From positions 1-23,310 of the forward strand of contig JAXHUH010000144.1 of NCBI GenBank assembly GCA_034211175.1: a DNA stretch of 23,310 nucleotides, read 5' to 3'. Of this stretch, positions 13,491-20,684 are shown piece by piece. This DNA comes from JAXHUH01 sp034211175. Its GTDB lineage: Bacteria > Actinomycetota > Acidimicrobiia > Acidimicrobiales > CAIXPF01. Both the position numbers and the translations under genes were made by a program. Numbering within the stretch: position 1 is the first letter of the stretch; every line of letters begins with the position of its first letter. The notes under the pieces were generated by a model, which was not told the origin of the DNA, made no database searches, and saw only the letters and a program-made list of their open reading frames with translations.

Positions 13491-14835
13491 GCTCGTGCAG
13501 GACGGCGCGGCGGCCGAGGAGCTGGAGACGGCCTACGTGGCGCTCGCCGGCGGCGGCTTCGGCCTGGTCACGATCGCCGGGCCCGACGAGGGCGGCCCCG
13601 AGCTCGACCTCGGCCTCGTCCGGGCCAGCGGCGACGAGCCGTTCACCGTCGGCGACGGCGAGGACCGGTGGCGGGTGCTGGCGGTCGAGATCCCCCGCTT
13701 CGAGCTCACGCTGGTGCTGGCCCGCCCGCTCGACGAGGTGTACGCCACGATGGGCCACCTCGTGCAGCTCTCGTTGATCGGCACCGCCGCGGTGGTCGTG
13801 GTCGTCGCGGTCGTGACGTGGTGGATGCTCCGCCTCGGGGTGCGGCCGATCAACCGGATGACCGAGACGGTGACCGCCATCGCCGCGGGCGACCGCTCCC
13901 GTCGCGTCGACCCGAGCCGGCCCGGCACCGAGGTCCACCGGCTCGGCGAGGCGTTCAACCGGATGCTGGCCGCGAACGACGACGCGTTCGCCCGCCAGGC
14001 CGCGTCCGAGGAGCGGCTGCGGATGTTCGTCGCCGACGCGTCCCACGAGCTCGGCACCCCGATCGCCACGATCCGGGGCTACACCGAGCTCCACCGCCTC
14101 GGCGGCCTGCGCGACGAGGAGGAGCTGACCGAGGCGATGCGGCGCACGGAGGCCGAGGCGGTCCGCATGCACGAGCTCGTCGACGACCTGATGCTGCTCG
14201 CCCAGCTCGACGAGGACCCGGAGCTCGACCGCGAGCTCGTCGACCTCGGCCGCCTCGCCGCCGACACCGCGGCCGACGCCCGGGCCATCGACCCGACCCG
14301 CGTCGTGACCTGCTCGGTCGACGACGGCGCCGAGGTGATCGGCGACGAGGGCCGGCTCCGCCAGGTGGTGACCAACCTGGTGCGCAACGCGCTCGACCAC
14401 ACCCCACCGGGCACGCCGATCGATTGCTCCGTCCGCGCCGTCGCCGACGCCGGGCTCGTCGTCCTCGAGGTCGACGACCTCGGTCCGGGGATGGCGCCCG
14501 AGGTCGCGGAGAAGGCGTTCGACCGCCTGTACCGGGGTGACCCGTCGCGGCGCCGGCGTGGCCGCTCCGGTGGCTCCGGCCTCGGACTGGCGATCGTGAA
14601 GGCGGCGGTCGAGGCCCACGGCGGATCGGTGTCGCTGCGGTCCACGGTCGACGAGGGGACCCGGGTGCGGGTCGAGCTGCCCGCCGCGGCGCAGCCGGCC
14701 GAGCCCGACGACGGCGACGCCCGGCCCGACGGCGCAACATCGCCCACGCCGGGGGCGGACGACGAGATCCCGGTCGAGCTGGTCCCGGCGCCGGGGTCCG
14801 AGGACGGCGCGACCCGGGACACCGGCCCATCGTGA
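13342..14835 (+). CDS. HAMP-containing sensor histidine kinase
   Basis: The membrane kinase of 497 residues has a first transmembrane helix at about 6-24, an extracytoplasmic sensor region of about 115 residues, a second helix at about 142-162 and a HAMP linker. The phosphorylated His is near residue 235 in VADASHELGTPIATIRGY. The ATPase domain has N-box NLVRNALDHTPPG, G1 DLGPGM and G2 GGSGLGLAIV. The H-box reads HELGTP where HELRTP is usual. After the ATPase domain comes an acidic, Pro-rich tail of about 50 residues. I chose ATG 13342, which has GGAGG 11 nt upstream; GTG 13330 is too close to that site. It overlaps the response regulator frame by 149 nt and is its obvious partner. Confidence 0.9.
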   Translation: MTLRARLLLGMVLVVVALLLSSFLATRATERYLIDQVDAQLRSADISVGELVQDGAAAEELETAYVALAGGGFGLVTIAGPDEGGPELDLGLVRASGDEPFTVGDGEDRWRVLAVEIPRFELTLVLARPLDEVYATMGHLVQLSLIGTAAVVVVVAVVTWWMLRLGVRPINRMTETVTAIAAGDRSRRVDPSRPGTEVHRLGEAFNRMLAANDDAFARQAASEERLRMFVADASHELGTPIATIRGYTELHRLGGLRDEEELTEAMRRTEAEAVRMHELVDDLMLLAQLDEDPELDRELVDLGRLAADTAADARAIDPTRVVTCSVDDGAEVIGDEGRLRQVVTNLVRNALDHTPPGTPIDCSVRAVADAGLVVLEVDDLGPGMAPEVAEKAFDRLYRGDPSRRRRGRSGGSGLGLAIVKAAVEAHGGSVSLRSTVDEGTRVRVELPAAAQPAEPDDGDARPDGATSPTPGADDEIPVELVPAPGSEDGATRDTGPS

Positions 14836-14864
14836 TCGCCGACCACCAGTGCCCGCGTTGGGGC

Positions 14865-14902
14865 CCCGGTGGTCGACAGAGGGGGAGGCGTCGACCACCG
14901 GG
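14865..14902 (+). terminator. Strong 13-bp hairpin after the histidine kinase gene
   Basis: CCCGGTGGTCGAC (14865-14877) and its exact complement (14890-14902) form a 13-bp stem with a 12-nt loop. It begins 29 nt after the kinase stop. A third related arm, GACCACC at 14841-14847, could pair with the left arm as a competing 7-bp stem. No T-run follows. It most likely ends the operon. Confidence 0.6.
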
Positions 14903-15000
14903 ATAGCCGCCAACCGTGATTCCTGATGCACGGAGCGTCCACGGAGATACATGAATCTTCTTCGAAGCCCCGGCGAACCGTCGGCGGGCGAGACGACCGG

Positions 15001-15006
15001 TAACCT
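15001..15006 (+). promoter_or_regulatory. -10 box of the hisI operon (leaderless)
   Basis: TAACCT ends 9 nt before the GTG at 15016. There is no ribosome site, so transcription probably begins at or very near the start codon. Confidence 0.45.
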
Positions 15007-15015
15007 CGCCCGCTC

Positions 15016-15444
15016 GTGACCCCACATGCGGACGGGACGGTGCACGCCCTCGAGGAGGGCACCGACCTGCAGCTCGACTTCGACAAGGTGGCGCGGATCG
15101 GCGCCGGAGGGCGCCGGGTCGTCCCCGTGGTCCTCCAGGAGCACGACACCGGCGAGGTGCTCTTCGTCGGCTGGGCCAACGACGAGGCGCTGGCCGAGTC
15201 GCTCGCCCGTGGCCAGGCGGTGCTGTGGTCGACCTCCCGCGACGAGCTGTGGCACAAGGGCGCCACGTCGGGTGACACGCTCGACCTCGTCGAGGTCCGG
15301 GTCAACTGCGAGCAGAACTCGCTGCTCTACCTCGTCCGGCGCACGGGGCGGGGGGCGTGCCACACGCGGGGCGCCGACGGCTCGTCCCGCCCGAACTGCT
15401 ACTACCGCCGGGTCGTCGGTCCCGAGACGCTGGAGCACGCATGA
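15016..15444 (+). CDS. hisI: Phosphoribosyl-AMP cyclohydrolase
   Basis: The 142-residue enzyme opens the purine ring of phosphoribosyl-AMP in histidine synthesis (third step). Family landmarks are FVGWANDEAL, STSRDELWHKGATSGDTL, the zinc-binding cysteines in RGACHT and NCYYRRV, and the adjacent VNCEQNSLLYLVR. In most HisI proteins that last segment has three alternating aspartates (DCDxD) that bind Mg; here the positions read N97, E99 and N101, as I recall for a subset of divergent homologues. The protein is HisI only, with no HisE domain. No other histidine gene is in the window. GTG 15016 is supported by the -10 box. The stop overlaps the next start by 4 nt. Confidence 0.9.
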   Translation: MTPHADGTVHALEEGTDLQLDFDKVARIGAGGRRVVPVVLQEHDTGEVLFVGWANDEALAESLARGQAVLWSTSRDELWHKGATSGDTLDLVEVRVNCEQNSLLYLVRRTGRGACHTRGADGSSRPNCYYRRVVGPETLEHA

Positions 15445-16172
15445 CGGGGCAACGGATGAACGGGCCCGGCGCGCCGCTCATCGGGATCACCGGACGGGGC
15501 CGCAAGGCCGGCGACCTGTCCGGCCAGCTCCCCGGCATCGGCCACACCGACATCGAGCTCCACTTCACCGACTACGCCCGGGCCGTCGCCGAGGTCGGCG
15601 GCGTGCCGGTGCTGATCTCGGCCGAGGCCGACCCCGCCGGGCTGGTGGCCCGACTCGACGGGATCCTGTTCTCGGGCGGCGCCGACATCCAGCCCGCCTG
15701 CTACGGCGCGGAGCCCGACCCGGACCTCGGTGGGGTCGACCCGCCCCGCGACGAGTTCGAGCTGGCCCTCGCCACCGAGGCGTTCGCCGCCGATGCCGTC
15801 GTACTCGGCATCTGCCGGGGCGTGCAGCTCCTCAACGTCGCCCGGGGCGGCACGCTGTGCCAGCACGTGCCCACCCACGACCACCTGGCGAACGGCATCG
15901 ACCACCTCGCCCACCCGGTGACGACCGAGCCCGGGACCAGGTTGCGGGACGTGCTCGGCGCCGAGGCCCGGGTCAACTCGCTCCACCACCAGGTCGTCGA
16001 CCGGCCGGGCGAGGGGATGGTCGTGTCCGGCCGGGCCGACGACGGCGCCATCGAGGCGACCGAGCTGCCCGGCGCCGACGTCCTCGCCGTCCAGTGGCAC
16101 CCCGAGTGGCTGCCGGGCCCGTCCCCGGTGGTGGCGTGGCTGGTCGAACGGGCCGCCGCCCGCCGCCCCTGA
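15441..16172 (+). CDS. Class I glutamine amidotransferase, gamma-Glu-GABA hydrolase family (peptidase C26)
   Basis: The 243-residue protein has the triad of this family: nucleophile C125 in LGICRGVQLLN, H220 and E222 in QWHPEW. The family-specific elements LFSGGADIQPACYG and NSLHHQ are also present. Relatives such as PuuD cleave the gamma-glutamyl amide in putrescine breakdown, while others act in unrelated amide hydrolysis. There are no other putrescine genes here, so the substrate is open. ATG 15441 overlaps the hisI TGA (ATGA). Translation is therefore coupled to hisI, although no pathway link is known; HisH is a different class I amidotransferase. It converges on the dehydrogenase gene, with 15 nt between the stops. 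Confidence 0.85.
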   Translation: MTGQRMNGPGAPLIGITGRGRKAGDLSGQLPGIGHTDIELHFTDYARAVAEVGGVPVLISAEADPAGLVARLDGILFSGGADIQPACYGAEPDPDLGGVDPPRDEFELALATEAFAADAVVLGICRGVQLLNVARGGTLCQHVPTHDHLANGIDHLAHPVTTEPGTRLRDVLGAEARVNSLHHQVVDRPGEGMVVSGRADDGAIEATELPGADVLAVQWHPEWLPGPSPVVAWLVERAAARRP

Positions 16173-16187
16173 GCGGGATGGGGAGGG

Positions 16188-19100
16188 TCAGGTGCCGCGG
16201 ATGGTCTCGACCCAGTGGAGCGCGGTGACGCCGGCGAGGTCGGCGACCTGCGCCCGACAACTCGTCCCGCAGGCCACGACCGTGCGGCCGTCGGTCACCG
16301 CGGCCCGCACCGCGGGCAGGAGCCGGTCCTCGGCGACCGCGACCGACACGTCGTGGTGCTCGTAGCCGAACGAGCCGGCCATCCCGCAGCAGCCGGCGTC
16401 GACCTCGGTGACGTCCGCACCCGCCGCCGCCCACACCGCACGCAGGTCGGCGGTGCCGAACAGCGCCTTCTGGTGGCAGTGGCCGTGCAGCAGGAAGCGC
16501 CCGTCGAGTCGGTCCGCGATGCGCACACCCCGAATGCGCCCGGCCGCCAGCTCCCCGGCGACGAACCGCTCGATCATCGACACGCCGGCAGCGACCTCCC
16601 GGCCCAGGGCCTCGTTCCCGATCAGGTCGGGCAGGTCGGACACGATCGCCGAGGCGTCCGACGGCTCCAGGCACACCACCGGCACACCCCGGCGCACCGG
16701 ACGGGCCAGCGCCCGCACCACCCTCTCGCCCCGGCGCCGGGCGTCGTCGACCAGGCCCTTCGAGATCCGGGGCCGCTGGCTGTCGATCGCGGCCAGGCCG
16801 AGGCGGCGGCGGACCCGACCGACCGGTCCCCGTGACAGCCCGTCGGAGGCGAGGGTGACCCGGTAGCCGCACGACTCGAGCAGCTCGACCGCGGCCTCGC
16901 CGATGTGGGGCTCGAACCACGACGACCACACGTCGTCGACCAGCACCACCTCGGGCCGGTCACGATCGACCGGCGGACGGGACCGCAGCCGGCGGCGCAG
17001 CGGCTCCCGGGCGAACGGCGGCAGCGTCCGCCGCCGGTCGACGTCGCCGACACGCTCGAGCAGCCACCGCCCGGGCGGGCTCACCGCCACGGCGTTGGCG
17101 ATCGGGGCCAGCGGCCCGGCGACGAACGGGGCGAGGTCGCCGAGGCCGCCCACGAGACGGGCCGCCAACGGCGTGCCGTGGGCGTCGTGGCGCAGCTGGA
17201 GGACATCGGCCTTGAGGCGGGCCATGTCGACCTCGTTGGGGCACTCGCGGGCGCACGCCTTACAGGCCAGGCACAGCGACAGCACCTCGGCGACCCGGTC
17301 GGAGGCGAGGTCGTCGGCCGGGAACTGGCCGGACACGGCGAGGCGCAGGGCGTTGGCCCGCCCGCGGGTCGAGGTCTCCTCGTCGCGGGTCGCCATGTAC
17401 GACGGGCACATCGTCCCCGAGCCGATCTTGCGGCACGCGCCGACGCCGTTGCACTGCTCGATGGCGGCGACGAACCCGCCCTGGGCCCGGTGGTGGAACC
17501 GCACCGGCACCGTCGCCGGCTCGTAGCCGTCGCCGTAGCGCAGGTGGTCGGTCATCGCCGGGGTCTCGACGATCTTGTTCGGGTTGAGCAGGCCCTCGGG
17601 ATCGAACAGGGCCTTGAGCTCGCGGAACGCCCCGTACAGCTCGTCACCGAACGCCCGGCGGATGAACGCACCCCGCACGATCCCGTCGCCGTGCTCGCCG
17701 GCGACGGTGCCACCGACCTCGTGGACCCAGCGGAACGACGCCTCGGCGATCTCGCCCATGACCTCGCGGTGGGCGGGCAGGTGGAGGTCGAGCATCGGCC
17801 GGACGTGGAGCACCCCGACCGACGCGTGGGCGTACACGCTGACCGCCAGCTCGTGGCGGGCGCACAGGTCGAGGACCTTGGCGATGTAGTCGGGCAGCGC
17901 CTCGACCGGTACGCACGCGTCCTCGATGAACGCCTGGCCCTTCACCGGGCCCGGCACGTTGGAGATCAGCCCGAGGCCGAGCTTGCGGACCTCCCACACG
18001 TCGCGCACGCCGGCCAGGTTCGTCCGCGTCGGCCAGGCGTAGCCGATCCCCCGCGCCTCGAGCTCGACGGCCAACGCCGCGATCCGCTCCGCCACCCGGG
18101 CCGGTGCGGCGAGCGGGTCGCCGGTCTCGCTGACCTCGCAGATCAGCACCGCGGCGGGGTTGCCGTCGAAGAAGCCGGCCTTGTCCGCGGTCGACGGGTT
18201 GCGGATCGCCTCCCGCAGCACGACGTCGTCGAGCAGCTCGACCGCGCTCGGGTCGTGGCCGAGGACGGTGGGGACGGCACGGAGCGCGTCGAGCAGGTCG
18301 TCGAAGTGGACCACGCACAGCGCGCTGGCCACTGGCCGGGGCACGAGCCGGACCGTGGCCTCGAGCACGACGGCCAACGTCCCCTCGCTGCCGACGACGA
18401 GGTCGGCCAGGCTGCGCCGCCTCGGCCCGCTGCGGTCGCGGGGCCCGATCGGGCCGGTGTAGCCGGCACCGTCGACGAGCTCGTCGAGGTTGTAGCCCGA
18501 CACCCGCCGCATCACCTTCGGGAACCGGGCGACGATCTCGTCGCGGTGGCGCTCGACGAGGTCGCCGACGCCCCGGTACAGCTCCGCCTCGCGGCCGTCG
18601 CCGGCGGCCCGGGCCGCCCACGTCGCGTCGTCGCACGGGTCGAGGTCGAGCACGGTGCCATCCGCGAGCGCGACCCGCAGGGAGAGCACGTGGTCGATCG
18701 TCTTGCCGTGGATGATCGACCGGGTCCCCGACGAGTTGTTGGCGATCATCCCGCCGATCGTCGCCCGGCTCGACGTCGCCGGGTCCGGGGCGAACAGGAG
18801 CCCGTGGGCCGCAGCGGCCGAGTTGAGCTGGTCGAGGATCACGCCCGGCTGCACCCGGGCGGTGCCCGCGGCCGGGTCGAGGGCGATGATGCGGTCGAGG
18901 TGGCGGGACACGTCGATCACGACACCCGGCCCCTGGGTCTGGCCCGACAGCGACGTCGCGGCACCCCGCACAGTGACCGGTGTCCGGTGGCGGTGGGCCA
19001 CCCGCAGCGCGGCGACCACGTCGTCGGCGTCGACGGGCACGACGACCGCGGCGGGAACGATCTGGTAGAAGCTCGCGTCGGTGGCGTAGATGCCTCGCGA

Positions 19101-19220
19101 GACGTCGTCGGTGAGGACGTCACCCCGGACGGAGGCACGCAGGTCGGCGGCCAGCGGGTCGTCCACGGGCGCAACGGTGTCGGCGGCATCGACCGCATCG
19201 ACGGGACGGGCTCCGGCCAT
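16188..19220 (-). CDS. FAD-linked oxidase / Fe-S dehydrogenase fusion (YdiJ/D-2-hydroxyacid type)
   Basis: This 1010-residue fusion oxidises a 2-hydroxy acid and passes electrons to an acceptor. Order of domains: FAD-binding type 4 (about 50-260, with GGMIANNSSGTRS near 155), FAD-oxidase C-terminal domain (about 280-560), a ferredoxin-like part with cysteine clusters CNGVGACRK near 588 and CLACKACARECP near 650, then a C-terminal Cys-rich CCG module with HGHCHQKA near 911, GCCGMAG near 941 and CGTSC near 983. The layout matches YdiJ and related D-lactate or D-2-hydroxyglutarate dehydrogenases. The exact substrate is unproven. The ATG has TACGGT 6 nt upstream, so the transcript should be leaderless. 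All expected cysteines are present. Confidence 0.88.
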   Translation of the reverse strand: MAGARPVDAVDAADTVAPVDDPLAADLRASVRGDVLTDDVSRGIYATDASFYQIVPAAVVVPVDADDVVAALRVAHRHRTPVTVRGAATSLSGQTQGPGVVIDVSRHLDRIIALDPAAGTARVQPGVILDQLNSAAAAHGLLFAPDPATSSRATIGGMIANNSSGTRSIIHGKTIDHVLSLRVALADGTVLDLDPCDDATWAARAAGDGREAELYRGVGDLVERHRDEIVARFPKVMRRVSGYNLDELVDGAGYTGPIGPRDRSGPRRRSLADLVVGSEGTLAVVLEATVRLVPRPVASALCVVHFDDLLDALRAVPTVLGHDPSAVELLDDVVLREAIRNPSTADKAGFFDGNPAAVLICEVSETGDPLAAPARVAERIAALAVELEARGIGYAWPTRTNLAGVRDVWEVRKLGLGLISNVPGPVKGQAFIEDACVPVEALPDYIAKVLDLCARHELAVSVYAHASVGVLHVRPMLDLHLPAHREVMGEIAEASFRWVHEVGGTVAGEHGDGIVRGAFIRRAFGDELYGAFRELKALFDPEGLLNPNKIVETPAMTDHLRYGDGYEPATVPVRFHHRAQGGFVAAIEQCNGVGACRKIGSGTMCPSYMATRDEETSTRGRANALRLAVSGQFPADDLASDRVAEVLSLCLACKACARECPNEVDMARLKADVLQLRHDAHGTPLAARLVGGLGDLAPFVAGPLAPIANAVAVSPPGRWLLERVGDVDRRRTLPPFAREPLRRRLRSRPPVDRDRPEVVLVDDVWSSWFEPHIGEAAVELLESCGYRVTLASDGLSRGPVGRVRRRLGLAAIDSQRPRISKGLVDDARRRGERVVRALARPVRRGVPVVCLEPSDASAIVSDLPDLIGNEALGREVAAGVSMIERFVAGELAAGRIRGVRIADRLDGRFLLHGHCHQKALFGTADLRAVWAAAGADVTEVDAGCCGMAGSFGYEHHDVSVAVAEDRLLPAVRAAVTDGRTVVACGTSCRAQVADLAGVTALHWVETIRGT

Positions 19221-19226
19221 GGACGG

Positions 19227-19232
19227 ACCGTA
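19227..19232 (-). promoter_or_regulatory. -10 box of the dehydrogenase gene (leaderless)
   Basis: On the minus strand TACGGT, then CCGTCC, then ATG (19220). The same 15-base arrangement, with one change, precedes the beta-glucosidase gene at 22914. The matching -35 position, 19250-19255, falls in the first unit of the 14-bp tandem repeats. Confidence 0.55.
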
Positions 19233-19242
19233 GCGGCCGTCG

Positions 19243-19300
19243 CGAACGTGTTCGACGCCGGGTGTTCGTTGCTGGGAGTTCGTTGCCGGGTGTTCGATGC
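19243..19300. repeat. 14-bp tandem repeats between divergent genes
   Basis: Units start at 19250, 19264, 19278 and 19292, exactly 14 bp apart. Three are full, with consensus GTTCGTTGCCGGGT, and the fourth matches for nine bases. Just before them CGAAC and GTTCG (19243-19254, 2-nt spacer) form an inverted repeat that shares the first GTTCG. The array covers the likely -35 region of the dehydrogenase gene and lies upstream of the secreted protein gene. It looks like a multi-site operator. Confidence 0.65.
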
Positions 19301-19329
19301 GACAGTCAGGTACCGCGTGAGAACGCCGG

Positions 19330-19335
19330 TACCGT
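19330..19335 (+). promoter_or_regulatory. Candidate -10 box of the secreted protein gene
   Basis: TACCGT would place the transcript start near 19342, giving a leader of about 38 nt before GTG 19380 with GGGAGG at 19365-19370. A second GGTACC lies at 19309-19314, so GGTACC followed by a GTGAG-like sequence is repeated at 19-bp spacing. No clear -35 box is seen. Confidence 0.35.
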
Positions 19336-19379
19336 GAGTGGTGCGGGCGTTGGCGGGAGCCAGCGGGAGGTTAGTGGCG

Positions 19380-20624
19380 GTGCTCGATCGGATCGGGCAG
19401 CGCGTCGACCACAACCGACGACGCAAGGCGGGGCTCGGTACCGTCGTCGCCCTCGGCCTGTGCGGGATCGCGGCGTTCGCGGTCGCCGCCGGGGGTGTCG
19501 CCGCCGATCTGGCGTTCCCCCCTCCGGTCAGCGTCGAAGGTTCGGTCGCCGCCCCCCTGGACACGACCACCGCGACACCGTCGTCGGACGCCGACGTGGA
19601 CAGGTCGGCGCCGAGAGCGGACGCGCCGACCAACTCGCTGCCGGCACCGGCTCGGCCCGCGGACGGCGACGGCAGCATGGTCCCGCTGGACGAGGAGGGC
19701 GGGCCGGCGGACCCGTCCTCGCCCGCCCCGCCCGCATCCACGCCGACGACCACCGGCGCGCCCGCCACGACGGCCGTCGGCACGCCGTCCACGGTGGCGC
19801 CGGAACCGTCGACGACCCGGCTCCCGGTCACCACCACGCTGCCGCCGACCACGCGTCCGCCGACCACGGCGGCGCCGGCGACGACGTCGAAGCCCGCGCC
19901 GTCACCGCAGCGGCCGAAGCTCACGATCCGCCCCTCCGACGGGCTGGGTCACGAGCAGCAGGTCGAGGTCGTCGGGACCGGCTACCCGGCCGGGTCGGAC
20001 CAGCGGCTCGAGGTCTGCTCGCTCTCGGGCTGCCAGGCGCTCGCCACTCCGGTCGTCACCGACGCCGACGGCCGGCTCCAGGCCCGTCTGCGGCTGCCGC
20101 GGGTCGTGTACCCGGGGCCGCAGCCGACCGACTGCGCGGGCAGCCCCCACGTGTGCGTCCTGCGCGCCGTACCCGGGTCACGGTCGGCGACCGCGTCGAT
20201 GGAGTTCGACTCCTCGGCCCCCGCCCCGGAGGACCCGACGCTGCAGGTCGCACCGACCGAGGCGCTGACCGACGGTGCGACGGTCCAGGCGAAGGTGCGC
20301 GGGGTCCCCTCGGCGCTCGCCGACCAGTGGGTGCTGCGCCAGTGCGGCAGCGAGGCCACCGACCGGCCGTTCGGGCTCGACCCCTGCCCCACCGCCAGCT
20401 CCGGCGCCGAGGGCACCTCGGCCACGGCCGCGGTCGAGGTCACCCGCACCGTCGCCGGACGGAACGGGCCGATCGACTGCGCGGCGACGCCGGGCCGCTG
20501 CTCGCTCGAGCTCGTCGTCGGCAACACGGTCGTCGCCACGGCGCCGCTGTCGTTCACGCCCCCGGCGACCACCACCACGACCACGCCGACGACGACCGTG
20601 CCGGCGGCCACCACACCGACGTAG
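19380..20624 (+). CDS. Membrane-anchored or secreted protein with two neocarzinostatin-like domains
   Basis: The 414-residue protein has one N-terminal hydrophobic helix (about 19-42, GTVVALGLCGIAAFAVAAGG), a Pro/Thr/Ser/Ala-rich stalk of about 130 residues, then two immunoglobulin-like domains at about 180-280 and 285-395. Each matches the neocarzinostatin fold: a GxGYPAG-type loop in the first, and four cysteines spaced as for two disulfides (VCSLSGC and DCAGSPHVC; QCGSEATDRPFGLDPC and DCAATPGRC). It ends in a Thr/Pro-rich tail. Neocarzinostatin itself carries an enediyne, but such domains also occur in actinobacterial surface proteins without one, and no enediyne genes are visible here. 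GTG 19380 has GGGAGG 9 nt upstream; upstream in-frame GTGs (19338, 19374) fit less well. Confidence 0.75.
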   Translation: MLDRIGQRVDHNRRRKAGLGTVVALGLCGIAAFAVAAGGVAADLAFPPPVSVEGSVAAPLDTTTATPSSDADVDRSAPRADAPTNSLPAPARPADGDGSMVPLDEEGGPADPSSPAPPASTPTTTGAPATTAVGTPSTVAPEPSTTRLPVTTTLPPTTRPPTTAAPATTSKPAPSPQRPKLTIRPSDGLGHEQQVEVVGTGYPAGSDQRLEVCSLSGCQALATPVVTDADGRLQARLRLPRVVYPGPQPTDCAGSPHVCVLRAVPGSRSATASMEFDSSAPAPEDPTLQVAPTEALTDGATVQAKVRGVPSALADQWVLRQCGSEATDRPFGLDPCPTASSGAEGTSATAAVEVTRTVAGRNGPIDCAATPGRCSLELVVGNTVVATAPLSFTPPATTTTTTPTTTVPAATTPT

Positions 20625-20656
20625 CGCACCCGACGCGCTCCCCCGGTCATCCGAAC

Positions 20657-20670
20657 CGGTGGGACCACCG
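20657..20670. terminator. Short hairpin between convergent genes
   Basis: CGGTGG, GA, CCACCG forms a compact inverted repeat in the 60-nt gap between the convergent stops at 20624 and 20685. CCGGT and ACCGG just upstream (20644-20659) could form an alternative stem. It could end transcripts from both sides, but the stem is short. Confidence 0.35.
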
Positions 20671-20684
20671 ACGGCGGGCGCGCC

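Noticed and set aside
13270..15438. Long minus-strand frame (722 codons) opposite the response regulator, kinase and hisI genes
   Set aside because: It crosses three well-supported genes and a hairpin region and shows no domain. It is a shadow of high GC third positions.
19243..19254. Possible SOS (LexA) box, CGAAC-GT-GTTCG
   Set aside because: Actinobacterial SOS boxes have four bases between CGAAC and GTTCG; this one has two, and the second half belongs to the 14-bp tandem repeats.
16905..19337. Very long open frame on the plus strand opposite the dehydrogenase (810 codons)
   Set aside because: It is antisense to a well-conserved FAD/Fe-S protein. Its residue mix (Arg, Gly, Ala, Asp, His, Val) is what a GC-rich gene gives in the opposite frame, and no motif is present.
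19338..20624. Possible enediyne antibiotic resistance or biosynthesis locus
   Set aside because: Only the neocarzinostatin-like fold is present. None of the surrounding genes is a polyketide synthase or tailoring enzyme of that pathway.
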